DNA of 20,942 nt. Source: a virus. The position numbers and the translations under genes are program-made. The notes under the pieces are model-generated. The model ran no database searches and was not told where the DNA came from. It worked only from the letters and a program-made list of their open reading frames with translations. Below, one piece after another: positions 1 to 5,359 of this stretch (its first letter is position 1; every line of letters begins with the position of its first letter). The stretch lies in the IMG/VR virus record IMGVR_UViG_3300017917_002604, positions 1-20,942 of that record; one strand, 5' to 3'.

Positions 1-1
1 A

Positions 2-502
2 TATCCAAAACAAGACTTAGTAAATAAAGGTGTCGGAAAGTTATTTACTCGTCATTGGAATAATATATATCTTTATTTAGATCCGACAGAGTGCGCTTTA
101 TTCTCCTGGTTGGTAGGTTATAGTGATGGGATAAACACCTTTACTTATACCACCACACTGCTAAAACAATTTGATAAAGCATCAGATAGAGCTATGGAGA
201 TATATGGAGTAAATAAGGTGAAGTATAAAACTTCGAGAGACAACGCACGGACGGCACTAATATCTTTGATAGAAAAAGGATTAATAATAAGAATATCCGG
301 TAAGAACCGATTTATGATAAACCCTTATGTAGTGTTTACAAATGATAAGAACCGGTTTTATAAGATACCAAGACATAAAGAATACCTTGAAATAGTGAAT
401 AAGTATTCCGGACAAGAATTACAAGATAAATTAACAGAACTATGTAATAACATAGAGAAATTTTACACAGAATATAATAGTAAGTATGGAAAAAGAGATT
501 AA
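2..502 (+). CDS. Winged-helix-like DNA-binding protein, 5' end outside window
   Basis: The reading frame is open from the first full codon (base 2) to the TAA at 500-502, so the gene starts upstream of the window; about 166 residues are visible. A TTG at 110 could be taken as a start, but open, protein-like sequence (LYLDPTECALFSWLVGY) precedes it, so I do not use it. The C-terminal half reads like a winged helix: a recognition-helix-like segment (TSRDNARTALISLIEKG) followed by a wing hairpin (LIIRISGKNRFMINPYVVF). The same layout, with SGKN-F-(I/V)NP, occurs in the gene at 1698-2030, so the two look paralogous. It overlaps the methyltransferase start by 17 bases, implying co-transcription. 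A role as repressor or replication-initiator-like protein is inference; the DNA target is unknown. Confidence 0.6.
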   Translation, partial: YPKQDLVNKGVGKLFTRHWNNIYLYLDPTECALFSWLVGYSDGINTFTYTTTLLKQFDKASDRAMEIYGVNKVKYKTSRDNARTALISLIEKGLIIRISGKNRFMINPYVVFTNDKNRFYKIPRHKEYLEIVNKYSGQELQDKLTELCNNIEKFYTEYNSKYGKRD

Positions 503-1028
503 AGTATTGAGTTTGTTTAATGGTATGGGCTGTATTTGGTTAGCCTTAGATAAATTAGGAATAAAAGTAACGGCAAGATATTCAAGTGAGGTGGATAAAT
601 ACGCTATTCAAGTGAACGATGCTAACTATCCCGACACAATTCAATTAGGGGATGTAAGAAACGTTAAAGGTTCTGATTTAGGGTATATTGATTTACTTGC
701 CGGAGGTTCTCCTTGTCAATCATTCTCGTTTGCTGGAAAACGTAAAGGGATGAGTACTAAAGATAATATTGAGATATTGACGTTAAAACACTATTTAGAA
801 CTTAAAAGTCAAGGATTTGAATTTGAAGGGCAATCTTATTTGTTTTGGGAGTATATGAGGATATATGCAGAATTACTTGAAATAAATCCTAATATAAAGT
901 TTTTACTTGAGAATGTAGAAATGGGTGTAAAGTGGGAAAAGATACTTACCAGAGCCATAGGAATCAATCCTATACATATTAACAGCTTTATTATCAGCTC
1001 AAAACAGAAAACGTGTTTACTGGACTAA
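486..1028 (+). CDS. C5-cytosine DNA methyltransferase, N-terminal part (frameshifted)
   Basis: This enzyme family transfers methyl from S-adenosylmethionine to cytosine C5 in DNA. Visible motifs: motif I LSLFNGMGCIWLAL (residues 8-21, with Asn where Asp is common), an acidic SSEVDKYA after it, GDV (55-57), the catalytic motif IV GSPCQSFSF (74-82, Cys77) and motif VI ENV (142-144). The frame then runs into TAG-less but non-homologous sequence and stops at 1026-1028. The expected motif VIII (QNRKR-YW) is present in the +1 frame from base 985, so the last 14 or so residues here are out-of-frame. The ATG at 486 lies inside the end of the upstream winged-helix gene. Phage methyltransferases of this type usually protect DNA against restriction; the recognition site cannot be read from sequence. 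Confidence 0.85.
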   Translation: MEKEIKVLSLFNGMGCIWLALDKLGIKVTARYSSEVDKYAIQVNDANYPDTIQLGDVRNVKGSDLGYIDLLAGGSPCQSFSFAGKRKGMSTKDNIEILTLKHYLELKSQGFEFEGQSYLFWEYMRIYAELLEINPNIKFLLENVEMGVKWEKILTRAIGINPIHINSFIISSKQKTCLLD

Positions 1029-1698
1029 CATTGGAGCTGAGTCAGATGGTTTATTTGGTGAACTTTACTGTAAAATACCCCAACCAAAAGACAAAGGAAT
1101 ACTATTAAAAGATATTTTAGAGCCAGAAGTTGACGAAAGATATTATTTATCAAATCAAAGATTAGAAACAATATCAAAATCCGATAGAAAGCAAAATTTT
1201 ATAAATGAAAATACTTCTAAACATGGCTGTTTAATTGCTGGATATAATAAAATACCTACTGATGGTAAATATATTTGCGTAGCGTCTCGTGGACGTAACC
1301 CTGAGAATCCTAAAAGTAGACAATCAGGTTTACCAACAGAACAACAATTAGAGCCTAGAAATGATGGTAAGACAATTTGTCTTACCTCTGTACAGAAAGA
1401 TAATTTAATAGTTCATAATATGATGCCACGATCATCAAAAAGTGGAAAAGGAGGAACGGGACATTTAACTCGTAATGATGGAAAAACTTATTGTTTAGAT
1501 ACAGGAAACACAAATGCGGTTGAAAAGGATTATCGAATAAGAAGATTAACTCCGATAGAGTGTTGTAGATTGCAAACAGTTCCAGATGATTACTTTTTTA
1601 AAGAAAGCAAACAAATAGTTTCAGACACTCAGATGTACAAACAGCTAGGAAACGGATGGACGGTTGACGTAATATCTCACATTTTAAGTTATTTATAA
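985..1698 (+). pseudogene. C5-cytosine DNA methyltransferase, C-terminal part in shifted frame
   Basis: Open frame without a plausible start codon of its own, continuing the methyltransferase. From base 985 it reads ALLSAQNRKRVYWTNIGA, which holds motif VIII (QNRKR). A variable region of about 150 residues follows (the usual place of the target-recognition domain), then motif IX (RRLTPIECCRLQTVPDDYF) and motif X (QLGNGWTVDVI). With the upstream part this makes a complete enzyme of about 403 residues. The junction AACAGCTTTATTA at 981-993 would be in frame if a GC had been lost from AACAGCGCTTTA. No classic slippery heptamer is evident. The first ATG in this frame is at 1420, too far downstream to make a working protein. 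The stop overlaps the next ATG (TAATG). Confidence 0.8.
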
Positions 1699-2030
1699 TG
1701 GAAAAAAAGAAGTCTAAAATAATACCATTAAGAGGTCAGGATGCTTATATTAAGTTATTAGCAAGTCAATTTGGGGTATCGGCGGACATGGAAATAGAAG
1801 TGATAAAAGTCCTTATTAAATTCGATATGTTCACTCCATTTTCGATGTGTAAGTACACAAGAGAGAAGATAAGAAGAGAATTGAATTGTCCTTACCCTAG
1901 TTTAAATACAGCAATACGCCGACTAATAAAGTCAAACGTAATAGCTAGAAGTGGTAAGAATTTTTATGTTAATCCAGGGTTTAGAGGCTTGGACGATATA
2001 GAATCAATAGTGTTTAAGAGAGTGGATTAG
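1698..2030 (+). CDS. Small winged-helix-like DNA-binding protein
   Basis: 110 residues. The start ATG overlaps the methyltransferase stop (TAATG at 1696-1700), so translation is probably coupled. The N-terminus is basic (MEKKKSK). Residues about 60-97 resemble a winged helix: a recognition-helix-like segment (PYPSLNTAIRRLIKSN) followed by a wing (VIARSGKNFYVNPGF). It resembles the partial protein at the left edge and is likely its paralogue. Being cotranscribed with a methyltransferase, it could be a controller-type regulator, but controller proteins are normally classic helix-turn-helix proteins, so this is only a guess. It ends 14 bases before the convergent leftward gene. Confidence 0.6.
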   Translation: MEKKKSKIIPLRGQDAYIKLLASQFGVSADMEIEVIKVLIKFDMFTPFSMCKYTREKIRRELNCPYPSLNTAIRRLIKSNVIARSGKNFYVNPGFRGLDDIESIVFKRVD

Positions 2031-2045
2031 CATTATACTTCCCTT
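2031..2045 (-). promoter_or_regulatory. TATAATG-type motif in a convergent gap
   Basis: On the minus strand this reads AAGGGAAGTATAATG, the best match to the motif repeated between the leftward genes. It fills the 14-base gap between convergent genes. If it is a promoter, it drives RNA antisense to the winged-helix and methyltransferase genes. If instead the motif marks gene ends, this copy would fit that too. Confidence 0.4.
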
Positions 2046-2308
2046 TAAAGATTTCTCCAATCAAGTCCGGAGTTGCGCTCTTCGTATCGTTGCTCCCAAT
2101 AGTCAAATGAATTTTGCTCATAGTGTTTTTGGCACTTCCATTTAATATCTTCCAACTCTTCTTCAGGGATGAGTTCGGATATTTCTAGTTTACCATTCAT
2201 AATTGAGTTTATGCGGATAGTAACTTCTCCGTCCTCTTTAAAGTACTCGAAGTCAATGGCTATATTGATTATAGCTCCGTCAATAGTTATTTCAGTTTCT
2301 TTGATCAT
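2045..2308 (-). CDS. Hypothetical acidic protein, 87 aa
   Basis: Not recognised. The protein is rich in acidic and aromatic residues. The first half looks like beta strands (EITIDGAIINIAIDFEYF, then GEVTIRINSI) and the second half like helix (PEEELEDIKWKCQKHYEQ), ending in LDWRNL. No membrane segment or known motif. The ATG at 2308 is the first in frame and follows an unusually long leader of about 220 bases with a folded RNA element. It is the last gene of the leftward block and converges with the winged-helix gene. Confidence 0.6.
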   Translation of the reverse strand: MIKETEITIDGAIINIAIDFEYFKEDGEVTIRINSIMNGKLEISELIPEEELEDIKWKCQKHYEQNSFDYWEQRYEERNSGLDWRNL

Positions 2309-2325
2309 GGTTACAAATTTAAGTA

Positions 2326-2395
2326 AAGCCGCCTTATGTATTTTAGAAACCCTTAACCACTAACCCCTTAATGGTAAAATATCACTCGGCGGCTT
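2326..2395 (-). ncRNA. Structured 5' leader RNA element
   Basis: On the minus strand three nested helices can be drawn: an outer 8-bp stem AAGCCGCC (2395-2388) with GGCGGCTT (2333-2326), a middle 6-bp stem TATTTT (2381-2376) with AAAATA (2344-2339), and an inner hairpin ACCATTAA-GGGG-TTAGTGGT (2375-2356). The inner hairpin pairs fully only as minus-strand RNA, through one G-U pair; the plus-strand transcript has a C-A mismatch there. That favours leftward transcription. It ends 17 bases before the ATG of the gene at 2045-2308. A regulatory leader (riboswitch-like or protein-bound) is inference. Between it and the motif at 2526 I see only a 14-codon ATG frame (2403-2447), too short to call. 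Confidence 0.5.
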
Positions 2396-2525
2396 AATAT
2401 TGATTTATTTTGATTTTAACGACGCTTGTGTTTTTATAGTAGGGTACATTATTTTTTAATAGACGTTAGAGCGTGGGTTAAATTTAATAAGTATAATTTG
2501 ATTTTAAATACAAGTTATTAGTTTG

Positions 2526-2541
2526 CATTATAATTCCGCTT
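2526..2541 (-). promoter_or_regulatory. Putative phage promoter, TATAATG motif
   Basis: Minus strand reads AAGCGGAATTATAATG. It lies about 217 bases upstream of the ATG at 2308 and just downstream of the gene ending at 2572. If it is the promoter of the 2045-2308 gene, the transcript carries the whole structured leader. Confidence 0.45.
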
Positions 2542-2556
2542 GAAAATTATCATCTA

Positions 2557-2579
2557 TAATTCAATTTTGAATTAAAAAA
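2557..2579. repeat. Palindrome TAATTCAANNTTGAATT, copy 1
   Basis: Arms AATTCAA and TTGAATT separated by TT, followed by six A on the + strand, exactly as in the copies at 7531 and 9641. It overlaps the stop codon of the leftward gene 2572-2742 and lies about 16 bases upstream (leftward sense) of a TATAATG motif. An operator is more likely than a terminator, because no T-run follows the stem in either direction. Confidence 0.55.
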
Positions 2580-2742
2580 TGCTTAATTGTTGTTTTGGTT
2601 GCATTGGTTTTTTAGTTTTTTCTTCAATGTAGTTTATACATTCTCTTTTAGTTCTGAACTTGCGCTCAAAAAACCAGGTTCCGTTGTCGTATTTATCTAC
2701 ACTGTAACCTACAATGCTTTTTCTATATTCGTATTTAGCCAT
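2572..2742 (-). CDS. Hypothetical small basic protein, 56 aa
   Basis: Not recognised. ATG at 2742 to TAA at 2572-2574; sequence begins MAKYEYRKSIVGYSVDKYD and ends QPKQQLSIF. It is basic and aromatic, with a GTWFFERKFRTKREC segment followed by a short helix, a pattern seen in small phage proteins, without a known function. The start is one base past the stop of the upstream gene (2744), so the two are very likely translated from one message. The 2572 end overlaps a palindromic repeat. Confidence 0.6.
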   Translation of the reverse strand: MAKYEYRKSIVGYSVDKYDNGTWFFERKFRTKRECINYIEEKTKKPMQPKQQLSIF

Positions 2743-2743
2743 T

Positions 2744-2965
2744 TTAAATTGTTTTTACGTTAATTACTGTACAAAGTTTCTTTATTTCGTTATAAATTTT
2801 CAGGCAGTCGGCGGCTGTTTTAGAGTAAAAAAGCTTGTATGCTAGTTCTTGACTTACATTATAACTCCTTTGATAGTTTTGTCTTTTAAACACTATAGTC
2901 ACTACTTCGTTATGGTAGTTCATACTGTCTAGTATTGGATTGTATGGTAATTTAGTGTGTATCAT
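2744..2965 (-). CDS. Hypothetical protein, 73 aa
   Basis: Not recognised. Begins MIHTKLPYNPILDSMNY; middle has a strand-like EVVTIVFKRQNYQRSYNV followed by a helix (QELAYKLFYSKTAADCLKIYNEI). No membrane segment. The leader before the ATG is A-rich (AAAATAAAACAATATG), the usual start context here. The tRNA-like gene lies 14 bases upstream, so both may be on one transcript from the motif at 3079. Confidence 0.6.
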   Translation of the reverse strand: MIHTKLPYNPILDSMNYHNEVVTIVFKRQNYQRSYNVSQELAYKLFYSKTAADCLKIYNEIKKLCTVINVKTI

Positions 2966-2979
2966 ATTGTTTTATTTTG

Positions 2980-3071
2980 TGGTTAGTATCGGACTCGAAC
3001 CGATATTTTCTTGCTACTCGCTATCTGACCCTATTTGTGGGTGTGTTTTGCCTAAATTAAACTAACTAACC
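2980..3071 (-). tRNA. tRNA-like gene, long variable region, abnormal anticodon loop
   Basis: Minus strand folds as a cloverleaf of 92 bases: acceptor GGTTAGT/ACTAACC (7 bp, perfect), T8-A9, D arm GTTT-AATTTAGGCA-AAAC with the GG pair, anticodon arm CACCC-ACAAATA-GGGTC (4 of 5 bp), a 22-base variable region, and T arm ATCGG-TTCGAGT-CCGAT with canonical TTCGA. CCA is not encoded. A long variable region is typical of Leu, Ser or Tyr tRNAs, but the loop ACAAATA has C at position 33 instead of U and T at 37. Read literally the anticodon is AAA, which does not fit class II. So all parts except the anticodon loop look functional. It is either a degenerate tRNA or a tRNA mimic; amino acid not assigned. 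The minus-strand -10-like TATAAT ends about 8 bases upstream. Confidence 0.6.
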
Positions 3072-3078
3072 GGTGTTG

Positions 3079-3092
3079 CATTATACGTCCTT
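3079..3092 (-). promoter_or_regulatory. Putative promoter of the tRNA-like gene
   Basis: Minus strand reads AAGGACGTATAATG. TATAAT lies 8 bases before the 5' end of the tRNA-like gene, which places the expected start of transcription almost at the tRNA 5' end. This spacing is the best argument that the repeated motif is a promoter. Confidence 0.5.
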
Positions 3093-3095
3093 GTA

Positions 3096-3386
3096 CTAAT
3101 TTAGTCCTAATCTGCTTTCGATTTTCATCCGGATTGTGTCTTTTAAACTGCGATCAAAACTATTGTCTTGTCCTATTGATTCATCAAGCCAGTTAATATG
3201 AGGGTATTTGTCCGCCGCTTGGTTAATTAATTGAATACGCTGTCTATACAGTTTCATGATTAGATTAGCTTTTTCACTTGCGGCGGCTGTTCCTTGTTTT
3301 ACGTCTTTAATATCATTACTTACACATTTTAATAGCTGTTTAAATGCTTCAATGTTTATTAAGTCGCTTTTAGTTAAATTTACCAT
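3096..3386 (-). CDS. Hypothetical helical protein, 96 aa
   Basis: Not recognised. Almost entirely helix-forming: MVNLTKSDLINIEAFKQLLK at the start, then a Lys/Ala-rich middle (KQGTAAASEKANLIMKLYRQ) and RIQLINQAADKYPHINWLDE before a basic end (MKIESRLGLN). No catalytic motif or membrane segment. A TATAATG motif is 25 bases upstream of the ATG, with A-rich sequence between. Member of the leftward early cluster. Confidence 0.6.
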   Translation of the reverse strand: MVNLTKSDLINIEAFKQLLKCVSNDIKDVKQGTAAASEKANLIMKLYRQRIQLINQAADKYPHINWLDESIGQDNSFDRSLKDTIRMKIESRLGLN

Positions 3387-3411
3387 AGTCTTTAAATTTT
3401 AATTAGTTTAA

Positions 3412-3426
3412 CATTATAGTTCCCTT
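3412..3426 (-). promoter_or_regulatory. Putative phage promoter, TATAATG motif
   Basis: Minus strand reads AAGGGAACTATAATG, 25 bases before the ATG at 3386 and directly after the stop of the 46-residue gene (3428). Close to consensus. Confidence 0.5.
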
Positions 3427-3427
3427 A

Positions 3428-3568
3428 TTAGATTATAGTACTTGATAGCATAATAAACTGTCCGTGTTTATTTACCATCTCTTGTTCAAACTCTTTCAAG
3501 TCTTGGGTGTCGGTGTAAATTTCTTTTACTGGACCTTTGCGGGTTAAAATTACAATTTCGTATTTCAT
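3428..3568 (-). CDS. Hypothetical small protein, 46 aa
   Basis: Not recognised. ATG at 3568, TAA at 3428-3430. Begins MKYEIVILTRKGPVKEIYTD and ends HGQFIMLSSTII: a strand, a helix (QDLKEFEQEMVNKHG) and a strand, a plausible small folded domain. It sits between two intergenic TATAATG motifs, as its neighbours do, which supports a real gene. The octamer TCGGCGGA lies three bases upstream of its ATG (3571-3578, + strand). Confidence 0.55.
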   Translation of the reverse strand: MKYEIVILTRKGPVKEIYTDTQDLKEFEQEMVNKHGQFIMLSSTII

Positions 3569-3618
3569 AGTCGGCGGATATTTTAAAAGTTTATACTAAT
3601 TTATTTATACAAAGGTTA

Positions 3619-3633
3619 CATTATAGCTCCCTT
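3619..3633 (-). promoter_or_regulatory. Putative phage promoter, TATAATG motif
   Basis: Minus strand reads AAGGGAGCTATAATG, about 50 bases before the ATG at 3568 and 6 bases after the stop of the 74-residue gene. Confidence 0.5.
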
Positions 3634-3639
3634 AATTAT

Positions 3640-3864
3640 TTAGATTACTTCTAACGTATGTTTAATAATCCACTCTTTTGTTTCTTTGTTCATTTCCATG
3701 TATCCAACTGTTACGTTAAATAATAGTTCTTTTTTATTCTTTTTAGGTAGTGCTTTTATTTGTTCGTGGGCTTGTTTGAATTGTCCATTTACAAAACTAT
3801 CGTTTATCATATAAAAGTATTCAATAGTATTTGTTAGTCCGTATGTATTTAGTAGTTGTTTCAT
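3640..3864 (-). CDS. Hypothetical small protein, 74 aa
   Basis: The layout resembles a type of small phage protein with a FYMINDSFVNGQFKQA segment followed by PKKNKKELL; I recall no assigned function. Predicted mostly helical, with no membrane segment or metal-binding cluster. The ATG has the common A-rich context TTAGAAACCATG, shared with the genes starting at 4850 and 5359. A TATAATG motif overlapping a palindromic repeat lies about 36 bases upstream. Confidence 0.6.
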   Translation of the reverse strand: MKQLLNTYGLTNTIEYFYMINDSFVNGQFKQAHEQIKALPKKNKKELLFNVTVGYMEMNKETKEWIIKHTLEVI

Positions 3865-3887
3865 GGTTTCTAATATTTAATAGTTTA

Positions 3888-3906
3888 TAATTCAACTTTG
3901 CATTAT
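3888..3906. repeat. Imperfect palindrome TAATTCAACTTTGCATTAT, copy 2
   Basis: 19 bases identical to 18999-19017. Arms AATTCAA/TTGCATT differ from the perfect palindrome by one base. It overlaps the TATAATG motif at 3901 and would cover its transcription start region, as an operator would. Confidence 0.45.
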
Positions 3907-3915
3907 AATTCCTTT
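3901..3915 (-). promoter_or_regulatory. Putative phage promoter, TATAATG motif
   Basis: Minus strand reads AAAGGAATTATAATG, 36 bases before the ATG at 3864. It sits right after the stop of the gene 3918-4121. Confidence 0.5.
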
Positions 3916-3917
3916 TG

Positions 3918-4121
3918 TTAATTGCTTGTAATTTCTTTAATGGTTTGCTCTATCTGTTCGGTGTTCTCAAACTCTCCTGCGTACATTTCCCTATCTATTT
4001 CAATAAAAGCGGTTATAACTTCATTTTGCTTTATATAGTAGCCTATATACTTATTATTTAGCATTATGTCCGTGTGAGCTTTTATGCTTTCGGTTCCTTG
4101 GTGGTTTATGTAACTTATCAT
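3918..4121 (-). CDS. Hypothetical small protein, 67 aa
   Basis: Not recognised. Begins MISYINHQGTESIKAHTDIM; strand-rich (NKYIGYYIKQNEVITAFIEI) with an acidic helical end (EFENTEQIEQTIKEITSN). Soluble, with no known motif. The ATG context is A-rich (AAAACTTAAAACGATG). Upstream gap of about 100 bases contains a weaker TATTATG version of the promoter-like motif. Confidence 0.6.
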   Translation of the reverse strand: MISYINHQGTESIKAHTDIMLNNKYIGYYIKQNEVITAFIEIDREMYAGEFENTEQIEQTIKEITSN

Positions 4122-4204
4122 CGTTTTAAGTTTTAAAGTGTTAATTTTTAATTTTCGTTTTTGCCATTCGGCGGCTGTACCTATCTATTATTTAAAATTA
4201 TCTA

Positions 4205-4218
4205 CATAATAATTCCTT
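4205..4218 (-). promoter_or_regulatory. Weaker TATTATG motif
   Basis: Minus strand reads AAGGAATTATTATG, one base off the TATAATG core, 83 bases before the ATG at 4121 and just after the gene ending at 4227. A further TATAATG at 4301-4307 lies inside the next gene and may be chance. Confidence 0.35.
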
Positions 4219-4226
4219 AATCTTAT

Positions 4227-4484
4227 TCATATAGGCATATACTTAACAGGTATATCTTTTAATAACCATATTCTGCTGTAACTCTTTAACTTACTACCTA
4301 CATTATAATTCTCCCCTCTGTAATACTCACAAAATTTAGTTCCCTTTTTATCCCCTTTTACATACATTCCAAATGTCATAAAACTGTCTTTATCAATCCT
4401 TAACTCTAATATGTCACACTCTGGATTATGCGTTAAATGACTGTTAAACTTAACTGTGTTACTATTTATCACTATATTTTTCAT
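4227..4484 (-). CDS. Hypothetical protein, 85 aa
   Basis: Not recognised. Begins MKNIVINSNTVKFNSHLTHN and ends LLKDIPVKYMPI. It looks beta-rich with charged turns (LELRIDKDSFMTFGMYVKGDKKGTKF) and carries two cysteines (CDILEL, KFCEYY) that are too far apart for a zinc knuckle. The start is preceded by AAATATAAAGACATG, the same AAGAC-ATG-like context as the gene at 3386. The 130 bases upstream of it contain no gene. Confidence 0.55.
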   Translation of the reverse strand: MKNIVINSNTVKFNSHLTHNPECDILELRIDKDSFMTFGMYVKGDKKGTKFCEYYRGENYNVGSKLKSYSRIWLLKDIPVKYMPI

Positions 4485-4613
4485 GTCTTTATATTTTATA
4501 TTATTAATACTCCTGTTATTTAATCCTTTAACTCTTGTAGCCGTTTGTTGTCGATTATCTTAAACCTATTATAGTTTAGGTATTATATAATTTTTATACC
4601 TCCAACTTATTGA

Positions 4614-4850
4614 CTACCAGCCGTTTAAACGAGTTATAAATTTGTTGCATTCTGCGTAAATTTCGCTTATTATGTCGCTTAAAACGTTGTTTAGTTCGTC
4701 TATTTCCATGTTATAAAGCATATCGAACGTGTCGCCGTTGTGTAAATGTGGTTTAAATTGCTTGTAATAATCTAATATACAATTAATTGCGCTTATTTTC
4801 TCCTCTTGCATCATTTGATTTAGTCGGGTTACTATTTGCGGGTTTTTCAT
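4614..4850 (-). CDS. Hypothetical helical protein, 78 aa
   Basis: Not recognised. MKNPQIVTRLNQMMQEEKIS at the start and then mostly helix; the middle HLHNGDTFDMLYNMEIDELN is acidic. Two isolated cysteines, no membrane segment. ATG context ATAGAAACCATG matches other leftward genes. No clear TATAATG motif precedes the next gene downstream; that gap has a GGAGGTATAAAAATTATATAAT stretch instead. Confidence 0.55.
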   Translation of the reverse strand: MKNPQIVTRLNQMMQEEKISAINCILDYYKQFKPHLHNGDTFDMLYNMEIDELNNVLSDIISEIYAECNKFITRLNGW

Positions 4851-4975
4851 GGTTTCTATGTTTTTAAGGGTTAAAATTTAAAATACTTTGTCGATTAAAA
4901 AGCGGCTTTTGTCGATAAATGGTGTCTAAAAATGCGGGGTTTTATCGGGTTTTTACTAAATTCGTCGAAATTGAG

Positions 4976-5359
4976 CTATATATTTTCTAGTTCTTCCATT
5001 AATTCGGTGCTTAACTCTTCGTTTAAATATTCGTCCCAATTGTTTCGGATTGCGTTTAAGCCGTTAATTATTTCCTCTCCTAAAATATATACATACATAT
5101 TACACACTCTTTCAGGTTCGCTTAAATCCGTGTTAACTTCTCCAAAATTATCTTGTTCGTATTGTTTGATAGTTTCAATAGCGTTAAATATTCCGCCGTT
5201 ATTAATTAACCATTGTTCGGCTTCATAACGCCCAATGATAAAATAATCAGTATTAAACACTTCGTTGTGTATTTCGCTTACTGGTTTATCTGTTAATCTG
5301 CCGTCGTTAATAGCATCAATTATAAGGCTTACTAACTCTAATTTTGTTGTGTGTTTCAT
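4976..5359 (-). CDS. Hypothetical acidic protein, 127 aa, first leftward gene
   Basis: Longest gene of the leftward block and the first after the divergent gap. Helical and acidic: MKHTTKLELVSLIIDAINDG, then EAEQWLINNGGIFNAIETIKQYE, DNFGEVNTDLSEPERVCNMY, and a Glu-rich tail (EELSTELMEELENI). The GEVNTDLSEPERV...YILGEE pattern is one I associate with small phage proteins of unknown function. No catalytic motif. A-rich start context (TTAAAAACCATG). Its promoter should lie in the 5360-6226 gap. Confidence 0.65.
   Translation of the reverse strand: MKHTTKLELVSLIIDAINDGRLTDKPVSEIHNEVFNTDYFIIGRYEAEQWLINNGGIFNAIETIKQYEQDNFGEVNTDLSEPERVCNMYVYILGEEIINGLNAIRNNWDEYLNEELSTELMEELENI

Noticed and set aside
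110-112. TTG as start of the first gene
   Set aside because: Protein-like sequence in the same frame extends to the window edge, so the true start is upstream.
4301-4307. TATAATG on the minus strand inside gene 4227-4484
   Set aside because: Within coding sequence (encodes part of ENYNVG) and not near a start codon; may be chance.
4932-5228. 98-residue rightward frame opposite the 127-residue gene
   Set aside because: Antisense shadow with Ser/Leu/Ile-rich translation; the leftward frame has the family-like sequence and the A-rich start.
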